NCBI RefSeq assembly: GCF_009725235.1
Contig: NZ_WJFC01000006.1
Location: 62,001-126,000 of the forward strand
Length of the DNA stretch: 64,000 nt
DNA from: Scytonema sp. UIC 10036
GTDB lineage: Bacteria; Cyanobacteriota; Cyanobacteriia; Cyanobacteriales; Nostocaceae
Direction of reading: 5' to 3'
The translations under genes were made by a program, and so were the position numbers. Below the pieces are notes generated by a model that worked only from the letters and a program-made list of their open reading frames with translations, ran no database searches and had not been told where the DNA came from. Each line of letters starts with the position of its first letter. Positions within the stretch are counted from its first letter, which is position 1. Below are positions 24,801 through 28,965 of this stretch, in pieces.

Positions 24801-27717
24801 TGGTGTCACCCAAGGCTTAGAGTCCTTTCAAAACAGCGAGGTGAATTTATCGGGTGCATCTCGTGTAGGGCTTTACCGCATGCTGCAAAGCGAGTATACC
24901 CACGTGCAATCCCGCCATGTCGATACCGATCCCCGTCTTAAGACAGCAGCTTTGGCAGAACAAATTGCTCGTGAGTTTTTGCTGAACGACGAGAACTGTG
25001 AAATTTGTTACCGAGATGGAAAACGCTATCGTGCGTATTTGGCAGAGTCTTTGCTAAAAGCGACAAAAAGACAAAGCACAGAACTTCAGTTTGCTGAGGA
25101 AGAAGTGCTATTAATTACTGGAGGAACAGGCGGTTTGGGGCTTTTATGCGCTCAGCATTTTGTCGAGCGCTACGGGGTGAAACGTTTGGTGCTAACAGGA
25201 CGCTCAGCACTGCCGCCGCGTACACAGTGGGCTGCTCCGCAAAGTGACAAGGTGAAGCAAAAGATACACGCTATTCAATCGCTGGAGGCGCAGGGTGTCA
25301 AGGTGCAGGTATTGTCGCTGACTTTAAGTGATACAGCAGCCGTGCAAGAAAGCCTGCGCGAAATAACAGCGAACTTTGGACCGATCGCCGGTCTTCTTCA
25401 TTGTGCTGGAATAGTGGATTCAGAAAACCCCGCCTTTGTTCGCAAGTCGATAGCAGGCGTGGCACGGGTGTTAGAACCTAAAGTGGCAGGACTTCAATCG
25501 CTGTTGATGCAATGCAAACAGCAACCCTTAAAATTCGCCGTCTTGTTTTCCTCTGTGTCGGCAATTATTCCCAGTTTGGCAAGCGGACAGAGTGACTATG
25601 CAATGGCCAATACTTATATGGATTATGTGGCAGAAGCAACGGCTGGCGTGCTGGTTAGTATTCAGTGGCCGAGCTGGCAGGAAACTGGGATGGGTGCCGC
25701 GAACAGCAGGGCATATAACGAGACGGGTTTGCTCCGTCAAAGCGATCGCGAAGGGCTGCAACAGTTAGATGATATACTTTCCCACAAAATCGGCCCTGTC
25801 GTTCTACCTGCCGTTGTCCATTCTGCATTGTGGAATCCACAACAACTGATGAAGCATCAGAGCAGGCGAGTGAGTGATTCCCAAGTATTGAGTCAAAACC
25901 ACCAGATGCCAGTGAGCGTAGAAACCTCTACACAAAGCAGCGCTTCCAGCAAGTTGACTCTGGATGGTTTAATCAATCTATTTTCCCAGGAACTGGGGAT
26001 CGCTGCCCAAAAACTGGATTTGGACAAATCCTTTGCAGACTATGGTTTGGATTCTATCTGGCTTGCTCAACTTGCAAGCAAAATAAATCAACAACTTGTT
26101 GAACCAATGGCTCCTTCCACCTTATACGAGTACTCGTCGTTAAATTCGCTGGCGTCCTGGCTGGATAGCGCACAGGCACCTGCTTTAAAAGCGAAAACCC
26201 AGAATAAAGTGGAGCAGAAAGTCGAGCAAAAAGTTGAGCAGAAAAATAGCGAACACGCCGTTCAAATATCCCCACCCCCCCAAACAAGCCAACCTCGTTC
26301 TGGCAGCGCTTTACCTAGATCTTTATCGAAGAAGGCATTGGATATCGCCGTGGTTGGTATGTCCTGTCGTTTTCCAGGGGCGAAAAATCTGGATGAGTAT
26401 TGGGCTTTACTATCAGAAGGCAAAAATTCTATCCGTCCTGTTCCGGCGGATCGCTGGTCCAGTCCGACGCCCTTTTATGCGGGCTTAATCGATAATATCA
26501 GTCATTTTGACCCCGCCTTTTTCCTGATTCCCCAAGAAGATGCGAAGGTTATGGACCCCCAAGCGCTTTTGGTGTTGGAAGAAAGTCTAAACCTGTTTTA
26601 TCACGCGGGTTATACATTAGAAGAGATAAAGGGCGGAGCTACGGGGGTTTACTTAGGTGCCCGCAGTCAACATCGTGTCGATGCATCCGATCTTTATCAA
26701 GCCAGAAATCCGATTGTAGCTGCTCAGAATTATCTAGCCACTCATGTCTCGCAGTTTTTTGATTTGAAAGGGCCAAGTCTTGTTATTGATACTGCCTGCT
26801 CCTCGGCACTAGTGGGAATGAATTTTGCCATCCAGTCCCTGCTCACTGGCGAAATCGACTCAGCGGTGGTCGGAGGTGTCAGTCTCCTGGTCAACGAAAA
26901 TGCACATCGTATATTTCAGCAGCGCAATCTGTTGAACCAGGGGTCTTCGTTTCATATTTTCGACCAACGGGCTTCCGGCATAACCTTAGGTGAAGGGGTG
27001 GGGCTGGTGTTGTTAAAAACCCTAGAGCAGGCGCAACAAGATGGCGATCGCATTTACGCCGTCATCAAAGGTTTGGCAATCAATAACGACGGTCGCACAG
27101 CAGGACCTGCAACGCCAAATATCAAAGCGCTAAAAGAAGTCATGCAACGCGCCCTGGTGCAAAGTGGCAAACAGCCGCAAGACATTGCCCATATTGAAGC
27201 TAACGGTTCTGGCTCTGAGGTGACTGATTTGCTGGAGCTTAAAGCTATTGAAGCGGTTTATCGCAGCGAAAATAAAGCACCTTGCAGCTTGGGTTCCATC
27301 AAGCCCAATATTGGGCATCCATTATGTGCTGAAGGTATTGCCGGCTTTATCAAACTGGTGTGTATGCTGCAGCACCAGCAACAGGTACCCTTTTTATCTG
27401 GGCAAATGCCCTTGACACATTACAACATAGATGCTTCACCGTTTTATTTCTGTCGCCAAGCGAGTGCATGGAGAGAAACCTCGCCACTTGTTGTTGCGCT
27501 CAACTCTTTTGCCGACGGTGGCACCAATGCCCATGTCGTTATAGAAAATTGGCCGCAAACGGAGTCTGGCAAAGAACGACAGCCGACAGCATCTCCCAAG
27601 CTGAAACGGGTAAATGTTCTCGGCGATGTGCTTGTTCCTGAAGCTGTCGTTGGCGAAAAGGTGACACAAGACACAGAAGAAGTCAGCCATAATCCCTGGT
27701 GGGAGGATGACACGTAA
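3202..27717 (+). CDS. giant trans-AT polyketide synthase (six modules plus a C-terminal KS0)
   Basis: About 8,171 residues, no AT domains. Order: KS-KR-ACP; KS-KR-cMT-ACP; KS-KR-ACP; KS0-OMT-ACP; KS-KR-ACP; KS-KR-ACP; KS0. KS cysteines are at 163, 1431, 3124, 4328, 5429, 6630 and 7866; ACP serines at 1170, 2860, 4061, 5157, 6362 and 7618. KS4 has Ala4463 and KS7 has Asn8001 in place of the HGTGT histidine, so both should not condense. After each KS except the last comes a linker ending in an LPTYPFA-like motif, as in AT-less modules. The start is doubtful: GTG at 3202 falls inside the conserved KS opening EPIAVIGM. No ATG, GTG, TTG or CTG occurs in frame between the TAG at 3001 and 3202, although AGGAA (3188-3192) stands 9 nt upstream. 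The protein ends in an acidic tail, NPWWEDDT. It should extend the chain from C19 to about C9 and pass it to the next protein. Confidence 0.95.
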   Translation: MIGMSACVPGADNVHKFWDNLVAGKNSVSRISRDRWQRESVNDLPGGLDTSQRQGGFMDNIAEFDPLFFAISPQEAQWMDPAQRLFLQQAWSALEDAGYNPRSLEGTSCAVFVGCSATNYGVKEGERAGYVPYAMTNSEAILPARVSYFLDLKGPSIPINTACSSSLVAVHLACEHLRSGQSDMALAGGASTLIGSALHIGLKGAGMLSPDGVCRAFDREANGFVLGEAVGVVVLKPLSSALADGDSIYGLIIGSAINQDGKTNGIMAPNGPSQTALIESVYRKFQIDPNTIGYIEAHGTGTQLGDPIEVNALAAAYKTFTTQTQYCAIGSVKTNIGHTTTAAGVCGLIKSLLCLKNKKLVPSLNYNEPNENIEFSQTPFYVNTQVKDWSDNKVSVRRAAVSSFGYSGTNAHMVVEEFVDTRTSTAGHQSPALIVLSARNEACLKNLAGNLRAYLNRHGLSKDSQLQLADVAYTLQVGRQAMSERLAFVANSVTDVVKCLTDFLDGKANSQDLYRGKVKSTGDRNDLLLEGDAGQAFIDAIFKQQDYRKLAALWVVGTGLDWNLLYGENRPRRISLPSYPFARESYWLDEVVEAKAENFTTEKVKGETVTAHIEPSTELMTFEEVWQEKPLSDAFNSVSYKNVIYFLSKSENQQAMLEAMQAIDPIINVIFIARGDAYAKHSSHTYTVDPTDIQSYREVFTDIGQNHGKVDALLYLWPTEDSRCLYDPSAIVHILQALANSTLKPSRFLLVASFATALERCYLESWLGFERSLKLIMPGIQVAGLYQENAGQGQTISMAEWSQRIFSELKTPKAQTVLIQKQRRYVCQIQETMLATQGASVASAIKPGGTYLITGGCGGLGFLVAQHLAQHFKQPTSVPGKAVNLILTGRSPLDEKIQSKLTRLEKLGAKIEYIQADVSDSVAMRNGIDRAKNRFGDIHGIFHIAGIAGSATILDKNIDAFQKVLSPKIAGTLLLDDLCLDEPLDFVCYFSSSAAILGDFGTCDYAIGNRFQMAYATYRNQLQQQGMRQGKALAINWPLWQEGGMGFNTDENTKMYLRSSGQRALETQEGLAVLDKILSQNKTQHLVLVGQPSRIYGFLGLTQAPLNPSLEQSPVKPSPVNQVLMRPELRGLSLEESVLWDLRNIIAQQLKVPWEQLERETNLADFGFDSISLLSFATRLSEHYQLEITPALFFGYSTLEQLTQYFLSEHSDFIQAFYQEQGKTEVHLAEVPAQENAFSESLPEESDSIQSLSEEVRSQTTDDAINEEPIAIIGMSGRFPKAYDIEQMWNILAEGKCAVEEIPQNYFDWRRYYGDPSQDANKTNGKWCACIPGVAEFDPLFFQISPREAPNIDPRQRHLLQESWNALENAGYGPHHINNQKIGTFVGAEEGDYYLRVKEGNITSNHSGILAARLAYFLNLKGPTMTINTACSSSLVAAHQACLSLRQRECDTAIVAGVNLMLTPYGYIGMAQAGMLSNDGRCYAFDRRANGLVPGEAVVVVVLKRLSRALADGDPIHALILGSGVNYDGKTNGITAPSGVSQTELVKDVYRRARVSPQNIDYIVTHGTGTKLGDPVEINALSEVFKGSEHPCAISSSKTNFGHTFSASGLVSLVSLVQALRHETLPKSLNFAQPNDFISWDKSLLYVNTTNQPWHDLPGKKRIGAVSAFGMSGTNAHMLVQSYRLSKKEQRVTPPYSLLVLSAKTEEALQLRVKAMIQFLQEGLGDNVTLDDISYTLFEGRHHFQYRLAIVVQDVADAIYSWTQSGHPDKKPNIFQGKVPTEFNGQKVIRNYINELLQKIRLSSGDENLYRENLLGLADFYCQGYDIPWSTLYGDTPPRRINLPGYPFSQQHFWLDFSPQSDDEQVPTEISVAEPQRKTVNEQKPLKELSYLLKWEQQTQIKTEIKASQVVLLVYFESASQFEKTLAHFFQQQCASQAIEIQLGLETKQVSEHKWYCDVNAPQGFQTCLQGYSQTIDSVYFLCADGSQGSTQETEIQLLRLVKALKQRLQNNAFIDTTILSVDNYRVDNSVTSPNDGGISGLGYSVAQGDHRFRVRNIDLSREDLVSAEKQRSLPGIILSEPPSDRGEVTKLQAGLRYKQRFFKLDWQALQGLKPQAAGLKTGGVYVLMGGAGTVGTIITRYLIEKYQAKVVWLGRRPLTSSAVQEKLQAFGAMDERSVPLYIQADVTDRSSMVQAVEKIKQHYPRINGAIFSALVFKFDNSIAQTSEVDFNEVLDTKKKGAPYFYEAFKNEPLDFMCYFSSVQAFSFLSSRDSAGYAAGITSADTFVHSIDSSAAFPVGIINWGYWRASLAGTETEKRLAGHYDLISDNEGCQFFDEFVPMLGTGLVKQVLCLGASKAVEGLMGCDPKQIITLNKPDANSFIHLLFNKNEADKDAGEETDIARLLDKDFRNELNDWLVRLLFLQIRQLGIFLIGGEQKESTHWQKQAGVIEKYGRWWRECCLGLLESYGYVKCEGERVEVATNIKIDEANQLWQGWDNYRNSFLNQPEKKTAIDLLDSCLRNLPQILRGSIQATDILFPKSSMEKVENMYQRNSLSDYFNTFVAKSAEAYIRQRIQVDPQTRIRILEIGAGTGGTTALVLPQLRPVQYAIDEYCYTDLSKAFLIHAQKTYGPYYSYLDYKQLNIEQALEPQGIEPGTYDLVIATNVLHATKNIRQTLRHTKTALKRHGLLLINEVVEKSIIGTLTFGLLDGWWLYQDEELRIPGSPLIELECWLRILKEEGFTSTFLPAQAACELGQQVLVAESDGLVKRNRERSPKEVESSAQSAIPVVQEVPLTQEQPVMPSVVQSIVQRQPVQEISSETLREYASEVILKYLAETLDMAQASIDLQVSFSDYGIDSILGIGFIDQLAKTFGITLNTAILFDYTNITRLSHYLVDTHAEKIQNELQKNRVPSVDKDISTKNTGTYTETKVETTVDSQPENKPENKPENPVSKMASDHRKAEICQEIAVIGMSGQFPEAKDVDTFWQNLIRGHDGVTELSANYLNPDLFSPHKQAGKTYCKWGGILEERDCFDPLFFNITPREAESMNPHQRLILSESWKALEDAGYNPKDLENSRVSVFIGAEPTDYVHETFTGSSDAIVASRLSYYLNLKGPALVVNTGCSSSALAIHLGCESLRSGESSMALAGGVFAVMQEKALVTLSQIEMLSTSGRCRTFDKSCDGTVLSEGVGVVVLKRLNDAIRDKDPIYGVIQASGANQDGASNGITAPSGLSQEELVTSIYRQYHINPETISYVEAHGTGTRLGDTVEANALKRAFKQFTDKTQFCALGSAKSHIGHTGAASGVIGLIKILLSMRHHQLPKLLHFEELNPAIELENSAFYINTQHTEWRSKGEPLIAALNSFGHSGTNVHLVVREYQSGSQEKVEADSVLIPLSAKTPECLKAYAEKLAMFLENRCLRGMTSEEISLIDLAFTLQLGREAMRERCIFLVKNIPDLIAQLKAFAKDETLNDLSWYGRVGHSKNNNVFADDESQQIIAQWLEKGKLEKVAAAWVQGMNIDWSVLYSEVAARKIHVPTYPFARERYWKPEQQSTAQQTVVETTQKTTASETSPATFETLLLEPCWVEQTVENSGSIAQFSRHLVVLCEPDGMTRESITSRMETVDCLVLRSPSKNIAERFQCYVSLLFTEIQQILKSKQETQTLLQLVIRDLPEHQLFAGLAGLLMTAHLENPNLVCQLLSVTANDSAENIVAKLKTNTRSPLEQRIEYRNGKRQIARWKEIPISSDKVSIPWKEKGKYLITGGLGGVGLLFSKEIAQQICGGTIILTGRSPLDETKRQVLQTLQEFCVQSRTHVEYRQVNVCDSQGVAKLIEDINKDFGHLNGIIHAAGVIHDNFIIKKTPQELDKVLASKVMGLVNLDEATKNQPLDFFFFCSSVAGAIGNIGQADYACANAFMDAYAQYRNHLLDSHQRQGRALSINWPLWQEGGMRVDEATEKMMAQSIGLLAMPTSVGIRALYQAFASDRDRVMVLGGDVAKLKQFFVDLPEKTVLSEAGDAGAALNSGELQEKTLGKLKALFAEMNKLPLDRVDAEEPLESYGIDSIAIAQLNQKLTEGLGSVSKTLFYEFQTLGDVAHHLAVTYSDACLKWTGLNASLATSDVKVGSVKTEPVKSKHSNDNSPQVLNDAAQQPIAIIGLSGRYPKAKTVAEFWQNLKNGEQCISEIPSQRWDWRRHYHADPNEAVKLGKSYSKWGGFLEDCDRFDPMFFNMTPREAENIDPQERIFLQESWKALEDAGYSPSNLPVDLRQRIGVFAGITKQGFNLYRTEVGQNHQNGARQMEFPATSFASLVNRVSYFLNLQGPSFPVDTMCSSSLVAIHEACEYIRSGKGDMAVVGGVNLYLHPSSYLELSLGQFVSKGSTCAAFEKDGDGFVPGEGVGVVILKSYKQALKDGDSIYALIRGSAVNHDGRTNGYKTPNPGPKAAVIRQALQHSGIDARSISYIEAAAQGSDMGDAIEATALTEVFSDRNNVEGTYRIGSVKPNIGHCESASGMSQLTKVVLSLKHKTLVPTLRSRELSSSIDFARLPFELQQDISEWKPVRVDGTEVPRRAGVMNIGAGGVNAYIILEEYRANTKPANNTQEPVLFILSAKNEERLEQYVRDWQVYLKNNQSLDLSALAYTLQVGRESMACRLAFVVKQPVEIEEHLTRWLETRELGEVGFYGDVTRGKIRNPEAVAARIKEGDANNAREIAALWVLGNTIPWDEWHGGKTLGRLSGLPTYPFATRTCWIRHDSEQPEWENSESERSMEKSDGDRQNGSQIENKAVEFYTRMSRDCDKEFQEEYLSFGAFPKRIPGFSMTRIAMNAEKYPEELEMIKEKQREVRQVLFCREDFDRVRTFLDIGCGHGTDVIQIAALYPHIQTHGFTITESQAILGNRRIENMNLGSRARIYHKDSSKDKFPDNCDIILGVEVTFHIRDKNALFQKMADALSDRGAILLMDYIGNLRGSIIDPSVEISIPTQQQWIDLLSEHGLIIDEIIDASTEISNYLYDPEHAEHTKHLPKVSQDSYRNYANQAISLEKGWITYCLLRLKRDIGRSEQERREHNAWKIANQTPYAQALDEMLRIGHIPYPPTGGLKMAKLRENKPVEIPQPPTLEKSVHDSEQLKSTLKDIFVKILGFETRELEAIERFQLTELGINSVNAVELLEAINTEFDLHLPTSVVFECHSLEDLVGYIKVELKKKPVVPVISCPLIDPEKLTQRRKGAEESRNFYYGYATEQDIAQKASVPVQKCADLIQETAALVEKKASVTNDDIAIIGISCRCAGAKDREQFWHIVSQGKDCIQDLKNPQWLEYIAAHCSETFSIRYGILPEIDYFDPLFFHISPKEADAMDATHRVLLEECYRALEDAGYNPSSLKKQAVGTYIGAMGSSSPGKGLSHLDMLGSETSILSARIAYFLDLKGPALTLNTACSSSLVAIDVASRALKSGEINLAITGGVTLYQHPSTFLSMHNAGMLSPSGQCRPFDNAADGIVVGDGVGVVILKRLQDAERDGDSIYGIIRSCGINQDGQTAGITVPSFLSQSELEISVYKKANIHIEDLQYIEAHGTSTKLGDPIEIHALSRSFQAFTSKQKFCAIGSLKANVGHTTAASGVLGVIKVLLSMKHQQLPPSIHFNEANKHIDFENSPVYVNTKLKPWPQNSRGSRLAAVSSFGFSGTNAHLVLEEYIPQLEENANVFIPKVFLLSAETEQGLQQYARNVKGYLEEISTIDFEHFLYTFQVGREAFTYRLALIANNRQALIQQLAQWLEDGGKATGNSEKPGFGDSEEEKAFLQSLISTQKVDKLAQLWEQGASVDWSAFYQPGQFRRLAGLPTYPFAREYFGANRDGASQDGEAKQAPGGDGAMPLSSAETLICCPYWKEKPVARTVESFEYSRHLVFLYGIEHISASGIQAKMPDVECVHLCPNTLSSGAGLEKIYQDSFTQTFETIQGILVSKIRGKILIQCVVPQANQQCLSAISGMLKTAQLENPKVLGQLIEVTASETESSLINKLRENSRCPEDKQISYERGQRTVLAWKELVVPDRACKMPWREGGVYLITGGAGGLGLIFAEEIASQTQSSTLILSGRSHLSLEKKKYFSHRLQTLGARVEYWQADISNKNDVDALIQRIIKEYGSLNGILHCAGIARDNFIIKKTSAEFQAVLAPKVAGVIHLDTASIDLNLDFFVLFSSIAGTMGNAGQADYSTANAFMDNFSTYRNDLVKAGQRCGQTLSINWPLWQAGGMQLDAHSISAMKQSVGLGTIDTAHGVRALVKGLASGESQILVAGGDLPTLRKWLLQPSAEKASDRPMAHVKQDDRDRTLTQVEKQRLQEKTLVQLKALLGEVFGLAPDRIKTHDAFERYGIDSVMITQLNQELAKVFPEISKTLFFEYQTSHALVTYLVDEYPLECMVWTGLKTEIETETETAIAEPSVPESLLPEVLNETAGSAWVQTQNPQVQEAIAIIGVSAHFSQADTLQAYWQNLQAGKDCVGEIPANRWSLDGFFVEDADEAIAQRKSYSKWGGFLESFADFDPLFFGIPPRDVLSIDPQERLFLQASWEALEDAGYTRDTLREIYQQQVGVFAGITKTGFDLYGPELWKRGEQAFPHTSFSSVANRTSYFLNLQGPSLSIDTMCSSSLIAIREACEHLRRKDCKLALAGGVNLYLHPSTYVQMCALRMLSKDGKCKAFGKGGNGFVPGEGVGVVLLKPLSEAIRDRDNIYAVIRASHVNHGGKTNGYTVPNPNAQADLIRQTLNKGGIDARSISYIEAHGTGTELGDPIEITGLTQAFKKETADTGFCAIGSAKSNLGHLEAASGIAGLCKILLQLKHCQLAPTLHTDDLNPNIAFEKTPFVVQRTLSEWKRPLVEMNGEVKEYPRRAGISSFGAGGSNAHLIVEEYAEKYGEEYPEEDANEPVAIVLSAKNTEQLLKMADNLRRFLIAETETKPPRLEEIAYTLQTGREAMEERLALIVSSLEELEKKLKSFVEGQENISSLYRGHIRQDRDLLSDFALEEEFSTIIDEWIASKKISKLLNLWVKGFPIDWERFYTKRKPRRISLPTYPFAKEYYWFDREGFDNSIFDNKQNATEDSASRSICYLQKQWVLDEPQPDEPERQKTATGKIALLSTQETRLLATLLEEELPNSHIIELDDIKSQLEQSDTDWNEYGGCIDLLGCGKGEKALDSLDWMLWLQRTIEKGAKTGLTLLGVTQGLESFQNSEVNLSGASRVGLYRMLQSEYTHVQSRHVDTDPRLKTAALAEQIAREFLLNDENCEICYRDGKRYRAYLAESLLKATKRQSTELQFAEEEVLLITGGTGGLGLLCAQHFVERYGVKRLVLTGRSALPPRTQWAAPQSDKVKQKIHAIQSLEAQGVKVQVLSLTLSDTAAVQESLREITANFGPIAGLLHCAGIVDSENPAFVRKSIAGVARVLEPKVAGLQSLLMQCKQQPLKFAVLFSSVSAIIPSLASGQSDYAMANTYMDYVAEATAGVLVSIQWPSWQETGMGAANSRAYNETGLLRQSDREGLQQLDDILSHKIGPVVLPAVVHSALWNPQQLMKHQSRRVSDSQVLSQNHQMPVSVETSTQSSASSKLTLDGLINLFSQELGIAAQKLDLDKSFADYGLDSIWLAQLASKINQQLVEPMAPSTLYEYSSLNSLASWLDSAQAPALKAKTQNKVEQKVEQKVEQKNSEHAVQISPPPQTSQPRSGSALPRSLSKKALDIAVVGMSCRFPGAKNLDEYWALLSEGKNSIRPVPADRWSSPTPFYAGLIDNISHFDPAFFLIPQEDAKVMDPQALLVLEESLNLFYHAGYTLEEIKGGATGVYLGARSQHRVDASDLYQARNPIVAAQNYLATHVSQFFDLKGPSLVIDTACSSALVGMNFAIQSLLTGEIDSAVVGGVSLLVNENAHRIFQQRNLLNQGSSFHIFDQRASGITLGEGVGLVLLKTLEQAQQDGDRIYAVIKGLAINNDGRTAGPATPNIKALKEVMQRALVQSGKQPQDIAHIEANGSGSEVTDLLELKAIEAVYRSENKAPCSLGSIKPNIGHPLCAEGIAGFIKLVCMLQHQQQVPFLSGQMPLTHYNIDASPFYFCRQASAWRETSPLVVALNSFADGGTNAHVVIENWPQTESGKERQPTASPKLKRVNVLGDVLVPEAVVGEKVTQDTEEVSHNPWWEDDT
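7000..11895 (+). other. PKS module 2: KS-KR-cMT-ACP
   Basis: Active KS: Cys1431, His1566 in THGTGT (Thr replaces the usual Ala) and His1603. The KR has GGAGTVG but reads GYAAGIT, with Ile at the Asn position of YxxxN. The C-methyltransferase has ILEIGAGTGG from residue 2586 and GLLDGWWLYQD. The ACP motif is GIDSILG, Ser2860. Predicted output is alpha-methyl, beta-hydroxy (16-Me, 17-OH). Confidence 0.87.
12022..12054 (+). repeat. 12-bp tandem repeat in ACP2-KS3 linker
   Basis: Nearly three copies of CCAGAAAATAAA, read in frame as PENK. It lies between the ACP of module 2 and the KS of module 3. Confidence 0.85.
12100..15531 (+). other. PKS module 3: KS-KR-ACP
   Basis: KS has Cys3124 in TGCSSS, His3259 and His3299. 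The KR (TGGLGGVG from about 14483) carries GVIHDNF, keeping the Asp of B-type KRs, and DYACANAF. The ACP motif is GIDSIAI, Ser4061, and the ACP ends in LKWTGL. It makes the beta-hydroxyl that the next, non-condensing module can O-methylate. Confidence 0.87.
15640..18795 (+). other. PKS module 4: KS0-OMT-ACP (O-methylating, non-elongating)
   Basis: The KS keeps Cys4328 and the NIGH histidine, but the AHGTGT motif reads AAAQGSD, with Ala4463 replacing the catalytic His, so it should transfer rather than condense. It is followed by a SAM methyltransferase (FLDIGCGHGTD from 4856) of a different type from the cMT domains. The ACP is GINSVNA (Asn instead of Asp before Ser5157). KS0-OMT-ACP units after KS-KR-ACP install beta-methoxy groups in trans-AT pathways; here that predicts 15-OMe. 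Confidence 0.85.
19006..22440 (+). other. PKS module 5: KS-KR-ACP
   Basis: Active KS: Cys5429, HGTST and NVGH. The KR has TGGAGGLG, GIARDNF (B-type Asp) and DYSTANAF. The ACP motif is GIDSVMI, Ser6362, ending MVWTGL. The predicted hydroxyl (C13) is the likely nucleophile for the pyran ring closed two extensions later. Confidence 0.86.
22438..22465 (+). repeat. 6-bp tandem repeat in ACP5-KS6 linker
   Basis: ACTGAG-type hexamers read in frame as alternating Thr-Glu, with one Ile. They sit directly after the WTGL end of ACP5. Confidence 0.8.
22561..26170 (+). other. PKS module 6: KS-KR-ACP, first half of a dehydrating bimodule
   Basis: Active KS: Cys6630, EAHGTGT and NLGH. The KR is of a different subtype from its neighbours (TGGTGGLG, long LTGRSALPPR loop, GIVDSENPAF, DYAMANTY). 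The ACP motif is GLDSIWL, Ser7618. The beta-hydroxyl made here is the substrate of the DH at the start of the next protein. Confidence 0.85.
26206..26241 (+). repeat. 12-bp tandem repeat in ACP6-KS7 linker
   Basis: Three near-identical 12-bp units (AAAGTGGAGCAG, AAAGTCGAGCAA, AAAGTTGAGCAG) encode KVEQ three times. The differences are third-position changes. Confidence 0.88.
26332..27717 (+). other. PKS module 7, part 1: KS0 at the C-terminus
   Basis: The KS keeps Cys7866 (TACSSA) and PNIGH, but HGTGT reads ANGSGS with Asn8001 replacing His, so it is probably non-condensing. There is no post-KS LPTYPFA linker. Instead a tail of about 55 residues ends in NPWWEDDT. With the DH-ACP that opens the next protein it forms the second half of a split dehydrating bimodule. 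Confidence 0.85.
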
Positions 27718-27724
27718 GTGAGAC

Positions 27725-27745
27725 GGTGCGTCAGTAAAACGCACC
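27725..27745 (+). other. hairpin between the two giant PKS genes
   Basis: GGTGCGT (27725-27731) and ACGCACC (27739-27745) form a 7-bp GC-rich stem with a 7-nt loop in the 72-nt gap. No T-run follows, so it is not a standard intrinsic terminator. It could slow or attenuate transcription, or affect initiation at GTG 27790. Function unknown. Confidence 0.5.
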
Positions 27746-27789
27746 CAAACAATCATCTTCTTTTATAAACACGAAACGGGACAAAGAAA

Positions 27790-28965
27790 GTGAAAAAAGA
27801 ATTTACTATAAGTGCAAACCATCCCATTGTTAAAAACCATCAAGCCTATGGTCAGGCGTTATTGCCCGGTTTGGCTTATGTTGATTTACTGTACCAGTTC
27901 TTTCGCGGGCAGGGGCATGATTTTGCGACATTGGAGCTTCGCAACCTGTCGATTTATCGTCCCTTAGTCGTTGGCAAAGATAGCAGTCTTAAGCTTGTGC
28001 TGCAAGCAGATGAAGTATCCGAGGGGCTGTGGTCGATCCAATTGCAAGACCGGGAGCAACGCGATGGTCAGGTAGCCAAAGCTCCCCTACTTTATATTAA
28101 GGCGGAAATGCACCATCGCAGTGAAGCTATGGTGTTTGAAGACTTTCTGGATTTTCCCTCTCTCCTAGCCAACAGCAACAACCGCATTAGCTTGCGTGAT
28201 ATTTATGCTCAGTGTAGTTCTCAGGGGTTGGTTCACTCGGGAATGATGAAGGCAGAAGGCACGGTTTACACCCTGGATGACGCACAAATTGTAGAGGTTT
28301 CTCTGCCAGCCGAAGCCGCTTCTGCTACTGTTGCTGCTGATTTTATGTTTCACCCCACCCTTTTGGATGGGAGCGCCGTAGGCTCATCAAATTTGTTTGC
28401 TCAGGTGGTTGAAGGCGAAGAGCGTTTATTTTTACCCTTATTCTATGAAAACTTCCGCGCCTGTGAGTTGTTCCGGCAAAAGTGCATTGTCAGGGTTAAG
28501 ACAGCATCGGTACGACGAAAAAAAGACACGATCTATATGGACATGGAGTTTTTTAACGAGTCTGGGAAAAAAATTGCCCAATTAAAAGACTTTGTTAATA
28601 AACTGGTACGAGAAACCGCTTCTATTAATCCAAATCTTAAAAAATCAGACACGGTTCCACCGGCTAAGCCGAAGCAGAATGAGGAAGAATCTGGCAAATC
28701 ACCAGCAAGCAAGCCCGATATTGACAAGTCTGAGGCTTTTGAAAGGATGGAAAACCTGCTCAAAGAGATTGTTGCCTCATGTTTGGAATGTCCACCAGAG
28801 AGCATAGATACTGATGCTGGGTATTATGAACTCGGTATGGATTCGGCAATGCTGTTGCAAGTTGTCACAGCCTTGGAAAAAAAATTTGCCGTTAAACTTA
28901 TTCCCACTCTGTTATTTGAATACACCAGCATCGCAGAGTTGGCTGGTTACCTTATAAATGAGAAT
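27790..28965 (+). other. PKS module 7, part 2: DH-ACP
   Basis: The DH has HQAYGQALLP (HxxxGxxxxP, His17) and HPTLLDGS (Asp193), so both catalytic residues are present. The ACP motif is GMDSAML, Ser352. With the C-terminal KS0 of the preceding protein it completes a dehydrating bimodule acting on the module 6 beta-hydroxyl. Confidence 0.87.

Noticed and set aside
27725..27745. Intrinsic terminator between the two giant PKS genes
   Set aside because: A stem is present but no T-run follows, and the genes must be made together; kept only as an unexplained hairpin.
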